Assembly: GCA_028287785.1 (NCBI GenBank)
Contig: JAQBOZ010000027.1
Location: 248,001-312,000 of the forward strand
Direction: 5' to 3'
From: Chlorobiota bacterium
GTDB lineage: Bacteria > Bacteroidota > Ignavibacteria > OLB7
Length of the DNA: 64,000 nt
In this document: positions 52,064 through 61,189 of the stretch, piece after piece
Layout: the number at the start of each line of letters is the position of its first letter
Position numbering within the stretch: position 1 is the first letter of the stretch
Program-made: the position numbers and the translations under genes
The notes under the pieces: model-generated
What the model saw: only the letters and a program-made list of their open reading frames with translations
Databases searched by the model: none
Told to the model about the DNA's origin: nothing

Positions 52064-53179
52064 ATGAGGATGACCTTCATGCGGTTCGCATTCTCTCGCC
52101 ATTTTGTTCCGGCGTTATCCATACTTGTCCTGACGACCGTCGCCGCCTCGGCTCAGTCCACCGGAACCGGTGGCTCGAATGGCTCGGCGGTTCCCTTCCT
52201 TATCATCCCTCCAAACGCTCGCGCGGGTGGCATGGGGGAAGTCGGGACCGGTATCAGCAAGGATGTCAACGGCACATTCTATAATGTCGGCGGCCTTGCC
52301 TATAACAAGAATACGCAGGTGAGCCTTACCTATTCCAAGTGGCTCCCGCAGTTCAACGCCGATCTCCACTACAGTTATCTTACCGGCTCCACCTACGTCA
52401 AGGATCTCGACGGCACGATCAACGCGCATCTCACCTTCCTTGATCTCGGCGAGTTCCAGCAGACGTTCGAGAACGGCAACCAGGGGGCGAAGTTCCGCTC
52501 GCTCGAGTTCGCCATCGGCGCCGGCTACTCGACCATGGTGGAGGATGATTTCGGCCTTGGCATCCAGGCCCGCTACATCCAGTCCAATCTCTCCAGCGTC
52601 TCGGTTTCCAACGAAAAGGGAAGCGGCGTCGGCCGGAGCGTGGCGTTTGACTTTGGTGGTCTCTGGACGCCGAAGACCGACTGGGGCTTTCCCGAGGATT
52701 TCGTCAGCCTTGGCTTCAACCTTGCCAATATCGGTCCGAAGATCCACTATATCGATATCGCGCAGGCCGATCCTCTTCCAACCAACCTCCGCCTGGGAAC
52801 GGGGTTTCACTTCGTCAAGGATGAGTTCAACGATCTCACCTTCGCGGTGGACATGACCAAGCTCCTCGTCAACCGCCCCGATTCAGTCTCGGTCGATCCG
52901 GTGCCGAAATCGCTTGTCACGGCGTGGGGAAATGGCAAGGGCGTCGAGTGGTCCACGGGTGTCGAGTACTGGTACGATCAGCTTGTGGCGCTCCGCGCGG
53001 GATACTTTACGGAGACGGCGGCCGGCGGTGATCGTCGCTTCTTCACCTTCGGCGGCGGCCTCCGCTACGATATCTACTCGTTCGATTTCAGCTATATCAA
53101 CACGATCGTGGATACCCATCCTCTGGCGAACACGCTCCGCTTTACCTTCCTGGTCGATTTCGATCGCAAGGTGAAATAA
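52064..53179 (+). CDS. porV: PorV-like type IX secretion outer-membrane protein
   Basis: 371 residues from ATG 52,064; ATGs at 52,070 and 52,079 are equally possible, and the signal peptide is FVPALSILVLTTVAASAQ. The N-terminal mature part has PFLIIPPNARAGGMGEVGTGISKDVNGTFYNVGGLAY, the opening motif of PorV/PorQ (LptO) proteins, followed by strand after strand of an FadL-like barrel (VSLTYSKWLPQ, LEFAIGAGYSTMVEDDFGLGIQARYIQS, ATGVEYWYDQLVALRAGYFTE). The last strand LRFTFLVDFDRKVK is typical. PorV shuttles T9SS cargo from the translocon to the attachment complex. Two cargo proteins with sorting domains occur in this window. A terminator follows. Confidence 0.82.
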   Translation: MRMTFMRFAFSRHFVPALSILVLTTVAASAQSTGTGGSNGSAVPFLIIPPNARAGGMGEVGTGISKDVNGTFYNVGGLAYNKNTQVSLTYSKWLPQFNADLHYSYLTGSTYVKDLDGTINAHLTFLDLGEFQQTFENGNQGAKFRSLEFAIGAGYSTMVEDDFGLGIQARYIQSNLSSVSVSNEKGSGVGRSVAFDFGGLWTPKTDWGFPEDFVSLGFNLANIGPKIHYIDIAQADPLPTNLRLGTGFHFVKDEFNDLTFAVDMTKLLVNRPDSVSVDPVPKSLVTAWGNGKGVEWSTGVEYWYDQLVALRAGYFTETAAGGDRRFFTFGGGLRYDIYSFDFSYINTIVDTHPLANTLRFTFLVDFDRKVK

Positions 53180-53222
53180 TCCCGAGACGAGCGTTGTGCG
53201 CGGGTTGTGATATCAATAGTAA

Positions 53223-53262
53223 AGCCCGGTTGATCCATTATCAGCCGGGCTTTCGCTTGCGT
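53223..53262. terminator. Bidirectional terminator
   Basis: AAAGCCCGGTTGAT, short loop, ATCAGCCGGGCTTT then CGCTTGC. It lies between the porV-like gene (plus) and the TPR gene (minus) and could serve both. Confidence 0.85.
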
Positions 53263-53327
53263 GCCTTATGACGGGCGGAACGGAGACGTGGCAATATCCC
53301 GTCTATCCGGTTTCTATCGAGCCGATC

Positions 53328-54281
53328 CTACGGCCTTCCGCCTCCCATTTCGCGGGCGGCCCGCTCGGCATCCAGCGCGCGTTTATCGGTCGGGAAGCGC
53401 AGCATGAATCGCTCGTAGGATTTCACGGCCTCCTCCCGGTCGCCTCCCTTGGCATTCGCCTCGGCGTAGAGATAGAGGGCATCGGGGGAGTCGGGATTGA
53501 GCGACATCGCGTACTTCAGGGCATCGATGGCATCCCCGTAGTTTGCTATCTTGATCAACCCACGGCCCAGCCGGAGCCAGGGGATGAACGTGTCGGGGAG
53601 CAGCTCCGATGCCGCCCGGTAGTTCAGAACCGCCTCGCTGTCGCGACCCATCAGCGTCAGCAGCGACGCGCGCTGCATCTGCGCCTGAGCATAGCGGGGG
53701 TTGAAGGCGATCGCTGTGTCGAGCTGGCCCATCGCGGAATCATATGCCTTCAGCATCGTATAGGCCTCGGCGAGCGTCACGCGGGCGCGGACAAACGTCG
53801 GCTGGATGATCAGCGCTTTCCGCAGCGATCCGATTGCCGAATCGGGGGCGCCGTTGTCGAGTTGCGCGTCCGCATAGAGGAAATGCGCCACCGATGCGCC
53901 TGGATTGCGGTGGCGCATTCTATCAGCAAGCGAAAGCTCATCGGAAAAGCGTTTCCGCGCCTTGTAGATGCCGATAATCTTCTCATATTCATCGATCCGC
54001 GTGGAGTCCGCCGCGATTGCGCTGCCGGCCGCCGTGATAATCGAGTCCTGCGCCTTGATCAGCGAGTCGATCGGGGAGGGCACATACGGTGGGGGGGGCG
54101 GCCCCTGGGCGAACGCGTTTGCGCCGGCCAGCAGGGCCAGCAGCGGAACGATCATGACGGACAGCCGGATGAACCGGGCGATAAATGCGGTCGGCCCGCA
54201 CGCGCCGGCAGCGCCGTATATCGGATGGAGGTCGGGATCAGGGGAGAATGGCATCAATAGTCGGAACGCTACGCTGTGCAA
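53328..54281 (-). CDS. Exported TPR protein
   Basis: 317 residues as the longest frame; true start uncertain (ATG 54,281, 54,254 or 54,155). The hydrophobic stretch LSVMIVPLLALLAGANAFAQ is a signal peptide, so a start near 54,200 is likely. Four to five tetratricopeptide repeats of 34 residues lie at about 120-310 (ASVAHFLYADAQLDNGAPDSAIGSLRKALIIQP; RARVTLAEAYTMLKAYDSAMGQLDTAIAFNP; AQMQRASLLTLMGRDSEAVLNYRAASELLP; PWLRLGRGLIKIANYGDAIDALKYAMSLNP; ALYLYAEANAKGGDREEAVKSYERFMLRFP). A protein-protein scaffold in the periplasm. It lies next to, and opposite, the porV-like gene. Confidence 0.8.
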   Translation of the reverse strand: MHSVAFRLLMPFSPDPDLHPIYGAAGACGPTAFIARFIRLSVMIVPLLALLAGANAFAQGPPPPPYVPSPIDSLIKAQDSIITAAGSAIAADSTRIDEYEKIIGIYKARKRFSDELSLADRMRHRNPGASVAHFLYADAQLDNGAPDSAIGSLRKALIIQPTFVRARVTLAEAYTMLKAYDSAMGQLDTAIAFNPRYAQAQMQRASLLTLMGRDSEAVLNYRAASELLPDTFIPWLRLGRGLIKIANYGDAIDALKYAMSLNPDSPDALYLYAEANAKGGDREEAVKSYERFMLRFPTDKRALDAERAAREMGGGRP

Positions 54282-54335
54282 CTCGTCGGTTGAAAAAAAC
54301 TACGACCGATCTTCACGCCTTGCAAGTAACTCTAT

Positions 54336-55337
54336 ATGGTTCGGAAGATCATTCTGGCAATCGTCATCCTCATTCTCGCGGTCGGCGGGTATTTCGTCTA
54401 CCAGACCTGGATGCGCTCCGACGCGGGAGGAGACATCATCGTCCGCATTCCCGAGGGAGCATCGTTCGATGAAGTGCTCGATTCGCTGGAAGGGGCGGAG
54501 CTGATTCACGGTCGCGCCGCCTTCAAGATCCTTGCTGTGACCACGGGGAACGACGGGAAGATTAAGCCGGGATCGTACAAATTCAATCACGGCCTCTCGA
54601 ATGCCCAGCTCCTGTCGGCCCTGGTGGAAGGGCACTCCACCGTAAAATCGAAGGTCACATTCCCGGAGGGGATCACGATCAGAAGGATCGCGTCGATCGC
54701 CGCGCGTGAGGCCGGCTGCGATTCCGCCCAGATCGTCCACCTGGCGAACGACCGGGCGTTTCTCAAGACGATCGGCATCACCGCCGCCAGCGCCGAGGGA
54801 TATCTGATGCCCGATACCTATTACATCTTCTGGGGGGAGAAGCCGGCAACCCTTCTCCGTCGCATGGCCGATGTCTTCCGCGAGTTCTATACCGACGCGC
54901 TCAAGAAAAAGGCCGAGGCGCTTGGCCTCTCCTCCTACGAGGCGATCACCCTGGCCTCGATCGTGGAGGGGGAGGCGCGCGTCGATGAGGAGCGCCCGGT
55001 GATCGCCGGCGTCTATCTCAACCGCCTTCACATCGGCATGAAGCTCCAGGCCGATCCCACCATTCAGTATATCCTCCCCGATGGCCCGCGCCGCCTGCTG
55101 TTCGCCGATACCAGGCTGGACAATCCGTACAATACCTATTTCTACAAGGGGCTTCCCCCAGGGCCGATCAATAACCCCGGCCGCGCCTCGATCCTTGCAA
55201 CGCTCAGCCCCGCCACGCACGATTACCTCTTCTTCGTCGCCAAGGCCGATGGCTCCGGGCGGCACGCGTTCAGCCGTACCGACCGCGAGCATGATGTTGC
55301 CGTGCGGCAGTATCAGGCGAACCGGAGCAAGCCGTAG
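54336..55337 (+). CDS. mltG: Endolytic murein transglycosylase MltG
   Basis: 333 residues. The N-terminal membrane anchor (IILAIVILILAVGGYFVYQTW) is followed by a LysM-like part (RIPEGASFDEVLDSL...FKILAVTTG) and the YceG catalytic domain: EGYLMPDTYYIFWGE, ITLASIVEGEARVDEERPVIAGVYLNRLHIGMKLQADPTIQYIL with the family's catalytic Glu (E211 in SIVEGE), and ASILATLSPATHDYLFFVAK. It cuts glycan strands to end elongation. Length as in other MltG. It has no visible operon partner; the next gene is on the other strand. Confidence 0.95.
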   Translation: MVRKIILAIVILILAVGGYFVYQTWMRSDAGGDIIVRIPEGASFDEVLDSLEGAELIHGRAAFKILAVTTGNDGKIKPGSYKFNHGLSNAQLLSALVEGHSTVKSKVTFPEGITIRRIASIAAREAGCDSAQIVHLANDRAFLKTIGITAASAEGYLMPDTYYIFWGEKPATLLRRMADVFREFYTDALKKKAEALGLSSYEAITLASIVEGEARVDEERPVIAGVYLNRLHIGMKLQADPTIQYILPDGPRRLLFADTRLDNPYNTYFYKGLPPGPINNPGRASILATLSPATHDYLFFVAKADGSGRHAFSRTDREHDVAVRQYQANRSKP

Positions 55338-55369
55338 GGAGAAGACCTGCCGACGCGCGATCGTGACAT

Positions 55370-56122
55370 TCAGCGTCCGTCGACGCGGGCAAGCAGCCCC
55401 ATCACGGCGGCGTTGAACTCCTCCGGGTTCTCCAGATTGGAGAGATGTCCCGCGCGCTCGATGATCGTAAACCCGGCATCGGGAATCGCGGCGGCCATCT
55501 CCCGCGCCTCGTCGATCGGCACGATCGCATCATGACGCCCGGCGATGACCACGGTCGGCGCCGTGATGGTCCCAAGCGTTGCCGTGGAATCGGGACGCTC
55601 CGCCAGGCCGAGCTGGGCCTCGATCACCGACTGGGGATCGGCCGTCCGCATCAGGATGCGCGCCACCTCCACCACCTCCGGGTGTTCGTTCCACGTCTCC
55701 TCCGCCAGCAGCGTTTTCAGCGTATCCTCCACAAACCCCGGAAAATCCCCCTGGCCGATGTTCACCACGGAATCAAATCGCCTGCTCCGCGTCTCGGCCG
55801 TATCCGACGATGCCTTGGTATCCGCCAGAATCATCCCGGCGATCCGCTCGGGAAAGAGCCGCCAGCACTCGAACGCGATATACCCTCCCATCGAGAGACC
55901 GCCAAGGACGCAGCGGTCGATCTTTCTGGCATCCAGCTCGTGCTGGATGAACCGGGCCGCCAGCTTCATTGAAAATCGCTCGCCGTCCAGCCGCGACTCC
56001 GTGCCGAATCCGGGGAGGTCGGGGAGGTAGAGCCGCACCGTGCCCTCCAGCGCGCGCCGCTGCGGCTCCCACATCACGCTGCAGAGAGGGAAGGCATGAA
56101 GAAGCACCAGAGTCGTATCCAT
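55370..56122 (-). CDS. Alpha/beta hydrolase
   Basis: 250 residues from ATG 56,122 (MDTTLVLLHAFPLCSVMW); ATG 56,161 is possible and the longer frame to 56,434 is not credible. Features: LHAFPLCSVMWEPQ (oxyanion), PDLPGFGTES, nucleophile in VLGGLSMGGYIAFE (GLSMGG), VVIAGRHDAIVPIDEA (Asp), and AGHLSNLENPEEFNAAV (His). Typical of 3-oxoadipate enol-lactonase or carboxylesterase-type hydrolases. The substrate is unknown. Convergent with mltG. Confidence 0.87.
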   Translation of the reverse strand: MDTTLVLLHAFPLCSVMWEPQRRALEGTVRLYLPDLPGFGTESRLDGERFSMKLAARFIQHELDARKIDRCVLGGLSMGGYIAFECWRLFPERIAGMILADTKASSDTAETRSRRFDSVVNIGQGDFPGFVEDTLKTLLAEETWNEHPEVVEVARILMRTADPQSVIEAQLGLAERPDSTATLGTITAPTVVIAGRHDAIVPIDEAREMAAAIPDAGFTIIERAGHLSNLENPEEFNAAVMGLLARVDGR

Positions 56123-56441
56123 CACTGTTCCATCGTGAAGTAATTGCCGTATCGACGCCATCGATGGCCCGCGATCAAGGGGGCCGATAATGCGTCGTCT
56201 CCCCGTTCCTGTCGAAATGCATGGCCGGGGAGATTCAATCGCGCCATCCTCCCTGCCTGCATGCCGGATTCCGCGCGATGTGCCTGTTATTGCCTGCAAC
56301 ACCGTGCCACGGCTCCGGCCGCAACCAACGGAATGCATCAGGCCGCGCGATACTATCGGGAGTTCCATGAGCGGTGGTATCCCCCTCCGGCCGGGGAAGC
56401 CGGCAGCCTGGTAAACAATATCGGCGTCAGGCATCAGAACC
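56123..56441. other. Intergenic, upstream region of the hydrolase
   Basis: No gene supported; the frame running to 56,434 is most likely an open 5' stretch. Confidence 0.4.
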
Positions 56442-56494
56442 TTCTCAAGCCCCGGAGGGGCGCAATCCCTTCTGCGCGGGGCATCGCCCCACGC
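56442..56494. repeat. GC-rich palindromic repeat, copy 2
   Basis: TTCTCAAGCCCCGGAGGGGC then GCAATCCCTTCTGCGCGGG and GCATCGCCCC. It lies 2 bases beyond the stop of the 380-residue gene. Confidence 0.9.
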
Positions 56495-56495
56495 G

Positions 56496-57638
56496 TCAGA
56501 ATTTCACCATCGGAGTGAGAAAAAGAATAAAGGGATGTTCGAACGCCTTCGGATCGCGAAGGATATCGTTGCTCACCACGCGCGCTTCCACCCAGAGCGT
56601 CTCGGTGAGGCGAGCGGTGAACCCGCCCCGCAGCGATAGATCGGCCACGCCGATATGTCCCTGAAGATTTCTCTGCGCGCTTGTCCATGTAACCTCCGCG
56701 ATCGGGGAGATGCGCCTGACATACCCTTCCGATCGCGGCATATCGCCATCCATCCGGCCCCTTGTAAACTCCTCGTAGCCGATCCCGATATCCTCCCTGA
56801 ACGAGCCGATCGCCGTCTCGAACGATGTGGCGTAGGTTGCCGCGCCGGAGAGCGTATGGACATAGACGCCGGGAGCAACCGGCAGCGAGTTGAAGGCCGG
56901 GGCGCCCAGCACCGTGAACCGCGCCCGTCCGGTGATCGGCCCCGCGCGCACAAGGCCGGCCGCGCCGTAACCGGGGGCAAGCAGCCGTTCCCGCCACGGA
57001 CCGAACGAGGTTCCCCCCGATGCAAATGGTACGATCACCCCGAACTCCCAGCCCGGCGCCGCCACCCCGATCCGCGCGGTGGCATCGTTCCACCAGGAGA
57101 GATTCGATTCCGGCGCGCCGATGGAGGCGAACGCCGCCAGGCCCGGCCAGAAGCGGTAATCGATGCGATCGATCGACGCTATCACCTTGAAATCTCCACT
57201 CCAGTCATCATGACCGAACGCATCTCCATCGATGATTTCCCGCTCCTCCGCCAGCGGGTTGGCGCGCGAGAGCAGCAGCGCCCGGTAGAGATCGTCCCCC
57301 ACCGCGATCCTGACGCTCGGCGTGGAGATCAGCGAGAGTTGTCCGAGGGTGATGGAGAGAAGCTGCCCCAGCGTGTCGTTATCGCCGGAGCGGGCGCGCA
57401 GCCGGTAGGCCAGGCCCCGCTCATTGTTCCGGATATAGCGCAGCCGGAGCGAGTCCGGCTTGACGAACGTGTAATATCGTCTGATCGCCATCGTGGTCCG
57501 GTCGTGCAGCATCCTGTCCACCAGCTTCCACTCGTGCGTCTGGGCCTGGGAACCGGAGGGCGCAAGCCCGAGCGCCGCAATGCAGGCGCAGAACCAGGCC
57601 ATGATATGGAGCGTGCGGATGTTCACCGTTGCGGTCAC
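56496..57638 (-). CDS. Predicted outer-membrane protein, last gene of the GldL/GldM-like operon
   Basis: 380 residues from GTG 57,638, which overlaps the upstream stop (GTGA); an ATG at 57,602 gives a tighter signal peptide (MAWFCACIAALGLAPSGSQAQ). Residues 30-120 are mixed (WKLVDRMLHDRTTMAIRRYYTFVKPDSLRLRY); thereafter the chain reads like a beta-barrel (GVAAPGWEFGVIVPFASG, GAAGLVRAGPITGRARFTVLGA, VTWTSAQRNLQGHIGVADLSLRGGFTARLTETLWVEARVVSN) ending on FILFLTPMVKF. No recognised family. Its paralogue-like neighbour upstream has a similar build. The operon context suggests a role at the envelope with the GldL/GldM-like pair. Confidence 0.6.
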   Translation of the reverse strand: MTATVNIRTLHIMAWFCACIAALGLAPSGSQAQTHEWKLVDRMLHDRTTMAIRRYYTFVKPDSLRLRYIRNNERGLAYRLRARSGDNDTLGQLLSITLGQLSLISTPSVRIAVGDDLYRALLLSRANPLAEEREIIDGDAFGHDDWSGDFKVIASIDRIDYRFWPGLAAFASIGAPESNLSWWNDATARIGVAAPGWEFGVIVPFASGGTSFGPWRERLLAPGYGAAGLVRAGPITGRARFTVLGAPAFNSLPVAPGVYVHTLSGAATYATSFETAIGSFREDIGIGYEEFTRGRMDGDMPRSEGYVRRISPIAEVTWTSAQRNLQGHIGVADLSLRGGFTARLTETLWVEARVVSNDILRDPKAFEHPFILFLTPMVKF

Positions 57639-58846
57639 CAGAAGGTGTAGGTGATCGATGGCGTGATGGCGAAGGAGGGGAGATAGGCCGGGCGATTTCC
57701 CAGCAGCCCGTATGCCGCGGCGGTCACGCGCCAGCCCAGCGCTGTGCTGAAGCGTCCCTGATACGACCCGTAGAGATTGTCGCTGAAGAAGCCCGCAGTG
57801 GCGCTCGACTCGGTGGTCCCATCCTCCGCGATGCGCGCATACTCCAGGTGCCCCATCGGGGCAAGCAGGCCGGATGCCTCATCGGCCGCGACAACGCCGG
57901 CGCCATCAGGGGCAAGGGGGAGTTTGCGGGCGTCCAGATAGCCCAGGCCCAGCTTGGCGCGGAGCGGGACATCATTCAGAATCGCGAGCCGGATGGGGAT
58001 GATGCCGTAGATCAACGCCATCCGGCCGATGAAATAACGATCGGTCCCCGGCGCCGATGATATCTCCTTCGGCGTGAACGCGCCGGAGATCATCCCGCCG
58101 AAATGATCCTCATCGAACCCCACGCCAAACCCGTACGAGCCCTCCAGGCCGCGAGCCAGCAGGGGATTCGATTTTGTTCCAATCGGCGCGGGGAGCGTTC
58201 CCCAGAGACGGAGGCCGCCATAGCCCACGCCGAGCCGCGCGCTGCCGTAGGTGAAATCCGGCAGCGCGATCTCCTCGAAGCCGATCCCGGCCCAGACCCG
58301 TGCCTCGGTGCCGAGCCTGATGGAGCTTTCGTCCAGCGCCAGGCGCGCGCGCGGCATCCGCCGGCCGGTGTAGCTGCGGAGATACGGCGCAAGGCTGCTG
58401 TCGATCTCCCCCTCCTCGCCGGTGGTTGCCACCGGGGAGTGAACCGGATCGTATACCACCACGGCCTCATCGCACCAGTAGTGATCGCGCCGCTCCAGGC
58501 TGGAGATCGTCGCGGTGTCCAGGAACTCGTCGAAGTGTTTTTCGATCACGAGCGTCCCAAGCACGAGGCGGCTGAGATGGTTGCGGACGGCGTTGGAGGG
58601 GAGAAGCTCGCCAACGACCGTGACGCGGAGAAAGTCGTCGAGGCGGACGGTGGTGGGATTCGGATCATCCCTTGTCTGCCAGTCGTTGAACCGCTGGATG
58701 ATCTCCCTGGCGATATCCTGCTGGAGCCCGCGCGACTTGTCCTGGATGGTCCAGCTTGCGCGGAACAGTTCCTGCCCGCGTGCAGCGGGGCTGAGCCCGG
58801 CCACGGCAAGAACCAACGCCACGCACTGGATGATCCTATTGAACAC
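57635..58846 (-). CDS. Predicted outer-membrane protein in the GldL/GldM-like operon
   Basis: 403 residues from GTG 58,846 (MFNRIIQCVALVLAVAGLSPAARG signal peptide), a start overlapping the end of the GldM-like gene by 11 bases; the longer frame is a shadow of that gene. The N-terminal 150 residues (ASWTIQDKSRGLQQDIAREIIQRFNDWQTRDD...DFLRVTVVGELLPSNAVRNHLSRLVLG) are a distinct, partly helical domain. The rest looks like a beta-barrel (VGYGGLRLWGTLPAPIG, YGFGVGFDEDHFGGMISGAFTP, TAGFFSDNLYGSYQGRF, FAITPSITYTFW). No known family; I cannot tell whether it replaces GldN. Overlaps the next gene by 4 bases. Confidence 0.6.
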   Translation of the reverse strand: MFNRIIQCVALVLAVAGLSPAARGQELFRASWTIQDKSRGLQQDIAREIIQRFNDWQTRDDPNPTTVRLDDFLRVTVVGELLPSNAVRNHLSRLVLGTLVIEKHFDEFLDTATISSLERRDHYWCDEAVVVYDPVHSPVATTGEEGEIDSSLAPYLRSYTGRRMPRARLALDESSIRLGTEARVWAGIGFEEIALPDFTYGSARLGVGYGGLRLWGTLPAPIGTKSNPLLARGLEGSYGFGVGFDEDHFGGMISGAFTPKEISSAPGTDRYFIGRMALIYGIIPIRLAILNDVPLRAKLGLGYLDARKLPLAPDGAGVVAADEASGLLAPMGHLEYARIAEDGTTESSATAGFFSDNLYGSYQGRFSTALGWRVTAAAYGLLGNRPAYLPSFAITPSITYTFW

Positions 58847-60350
58847 GATACTCCGCCTGGTTTGATTTACCGCTCCTGCTGCCGCGAAGATCCACCGCGT
58901 GCACGGTGAATCTGAATTCACCGCTTCCCTTCTTCGTAATCCGCCAGACCTGGGTCGTCGTCTTGTAGACATCGTCGGTCTTCTCGTCGATCTGCTCGGC
59001 ATCCTCCACGTTCCCCTCATCCACGATCAGCTTCACCTTGTTCGGAAGATCCCTGACGTTGCCGTACGCAATGGTCGTGATCGTCGCCGATGTCGTGCTC
59101 TCCCGCTTCGGCGGATAGACCGTGGGAAGGCCGATGGGGACGATATTGATGCTGTAGCGATCGGCAACCTGATCGCCAAGATACCGCGTTATCACCGCCT
59201 TGCCGGCCTCCTGCGGGACATAACGAAGCGTCGCCCCCGTTTCGCTCGGCAACACCACCGGCTTGCCATTCTCCTCCACCCCAACCGATATCCTGTCGTT
59301 GGAGATCTCCGATGACGAGCGGAAATCGAGCCGGTAGGCGGAGCCGAGGATAAACGCCTGCGGCAACTGCGGCAGCGCCAGCGGGGTGGACTTCACCGTG
59401 AACGATGTCGAGTATGGCTTCCCACCGTTCTTCGGCGTGCCGGTGATCGTGATCTGCTGCGCCCCCTTCATCGGTGTGGTGCCGTAGACCTCGATGTACG
59501 ACGGCCCCTTCCGCGTCACCTTCGCGTCACCGCCGCTCACCTGAAGGTCCAGATCCTCCGACGTGGTCGCCCCCTGAATCGTGATGCGATTGCTCCAGTT
59601 GCTGGAGGGGGGCTGCGGGATCGTCAGGCTGGATGCCACCAGCTCGAAATTCGTTCCGGCGGCAGTGCGCCCCCCCTGGAACGGGAGCGTGTCGAAGATC
59701 GTCGTGGTAATCCCCGAATCTCCGGGGCGGGAGCTGCTGAGGGGGAGCCTGCGGAGCGCGACAAGATCGTTGACGGCGAGGACATTCACCGTGAACGTCA
59801 CGGAATCGCTCACCGTGCCGCCGCGCTTCAGCACCTCGTTCACCTTGTCGCGGAGGTCGCTGCGAAGCCCCGGAGGGGGGAGGGGGGAGGCAATCCCGGC
59901 CACCGTCACGCTGTAGATCGCGTTGCGATCGCCGGCTGAAGGTTTCCACTGGAAGAGACAGGAGCGATCGTCCCGGCGTATCAGCGAGGCTCTGTCGAGC
60001 GAGACGATCGCGCCGCCGCTGTCGCGGATGGAGAGGATCTTGAAATCGACGTTTGAAAACGTCCCGCGCGCGGTGATCGTGTTCACGCTGTCGCGCGCAA
60101 GGATGCGACCGGTGGTGTCCAGCCTGACGCCGGCGGGGATAAAGCTGTAGAGGAGCGCCGCCTTTTCCACCTTCACCTTGAAATCGGAGACCAGGAGATG
60201 CCGGATCAGATCCTCCAGCTCATCCTCCCGCGTGTTGCGATGCGACGGGGTTGTGCCCAGCAGCAGGATGATCGCGGAGAGATAGAGCACGAAGTAGATC
60301 TCGATCGATGTCTTCCTGCGGCTGGATCGGATGGGGGGCAGAGGGGTCAT
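58836..60350 (-). CDS. GldM/PorM-like periplasmic protein
   Basis: 504 residues. One N-terminal membrane helix (about 16-32, IEIYFVLYLSAIILLLG) follows a short basic cytoplasmic tail; the rest is periplasmic, predicted as successive immunoglobulin-like domains (NPKNGGKPYSTSFTVKST..., SVGVEENGKPVVLPSETGATLRYVPQEAG, and others). This topology and length are those of GldM/PorM, the T9SS motor shaft (about 510 residues), and it follows a GldL-like gene with an ATGA overlap, as gldM follows gldL. Direct sequence similarity to GldM cannot be verified here. It could also be another envelope-spanning protein energised by a proton-motive partner. Confidence 0.55.
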   Translation of the reverse strand: MTPLPPIRSSRRKTSIEIYFVLYLSAIILLLGTTPSHRNTREDELEDLIRHLLVSDFKVKVEKAALLYSFIPAGVRLDTTGRILARDSVNTITARGTFSNVDFKILSIRDSGGAIVSLDRASLIRRDDRSCLFQWKPSAGDRNAIYSVTVAGIASPLPPPGLRSDLRDKVNEVLKRGGTVSDSVTFTVNVLAVNDLVALRRLPLSSSRPGDSGITTTIFDTLPFQGGRTAAGTNFELVASSLTIPQPPSSNWSNRITIQGATTSEDLDLQVSGGDAKVTRKGPSYIEVYGTTPMKGAQQITITGTPKNGGKPYSTSFTVKSTPLALPQLPQAFILGSAYRLDFRSSSEISNDRISVGVEENGKPVVLPSETGATLRYVPQEAGKAVITRYLGDQVADRYSINIVPIGLPTVYPPKRESTTSATITTIAYGNVRDLPNKVKLIVDEGNVEDAEQIDEKTDDVYKTTTQVWRITKKGSGEFRFTVHAVDLRGSRSGKSNQAEYRVQ

Positions 60351-61189
60351 CGCCGCTCCTCGCGATGGTTCGGCAGGTTGTTCGCCGGGCCTTCGCCCGC
60401 GTCGCGGTTCACCATCCGCTCGAACTCCTTGCGGACGAAGAACTCCAGTTCCTTGCCGAAGAGCATATCGATCCGCTGGCTCATCGCCTCGATCGACGAG
60501 ACGAGCTGGCCGAGAAGGACGTTGGTGGTCTCCAGCCGCTCGGCGTGCGATTCCAGGAGATTGAGCCCCTGAATGGCCGATACGCGCTGCGCCAGATCCT
60601 TCATCGCCTCCTCCTGTCCCCTGGCCGACTGCTCCAGTCGCAGGCCGAGGCTGGCATAGGTGCTGCCGATATCCTCAAGCTCCCGAAGCACCTCGCGGAT
60701 CACCTCGTGATCGGCCTCCTCCTCGGGTTCCTCCGGCGTCCCGGCCGATTCCACGGCGGCCGGAGCGGCTTCATCCTCGGGCGCGTAAAAGAGCACGGTG
60801 AAGAGCATCAGCAGCATGAACGCCTCGATGGCGATGCCGATCAGCGATACCCGTTCGGAGAGCAGCCCGGCGAAGCGGAGGCCCAGGAAGACCAGAAGGA
60901 TGACGGCGCCGAAGTAGACCAGCGCCTGAACGTTGTTGTAGTAATGGCGGACGATGATCTCTTCCATGAAGACGCGCGTCCCGCCCCGTGGTCCAAGCGG
61001 ATGGCCGATCCTGTAGGACGTATCGGTCCCCGCGATGCGGATTTCGCTGCCGAACGCCGCCGTTCTCCAGAGCCCGAAGAGCGATGGAATGACGGCGCTG
61101 CGCTGATCGACGACGAGATCGTGCCAGTATTCCTGATACGCGGTACGTCCGGCCGCCGTCGCGAGGTTCGTAATAGTCTTTTGATTCAT
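60347..61189 (-). CDS. GldL/PorL-like membrane motor protein
   Basis: 280 residues. Two transmembrane helices: about 88-110 (VQALVYFGAVILLVFLGLRFAGLL) and 114-135 (VSLIGIAIEAFMLLMLFTVLFY). The second has a buried Glu (E122) in a GIAIEAFMLLML context close to the GldL pattern (G-x-x-x-E-A-F-I-F), where it is the proton-conducting residue. Then a long cytoplasmic coiled coil (about 155-250: EEEADHEVIREVLRELEDIGSTYASLGLRLEQSARGQEEAMKDLAQRV). An N-terminal 85-residue extension is not typical of GldL. Operon order GldL-like then GldM-like supports the call. Confidence 0.55.
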   Translation of the reverse strand: MNQKTITNLATAAGRTAYQEYWHDLVVDQRSAVIPSLFGLWRTAAFGSEIRIAGTDTSYRIGHPLGPRGGTRVFMEEIIVRHYYNNVQALVYFGAVILLVFLGLRFAGLLSERVSLIGIAIEAFMLLMLFTVLFYAPEDEAAPAAVESAGTPEEPEEEADHEVIREVLRELEDIGSTYASLGLRLEQSARGQEEAMKDLAQRVSAIQGLNLLESHAERLETTNVLLGQLVSSIEAMSQRIDMLFGKELEFFVRKEFERMVNRDAGEGPANNLPNHREERR

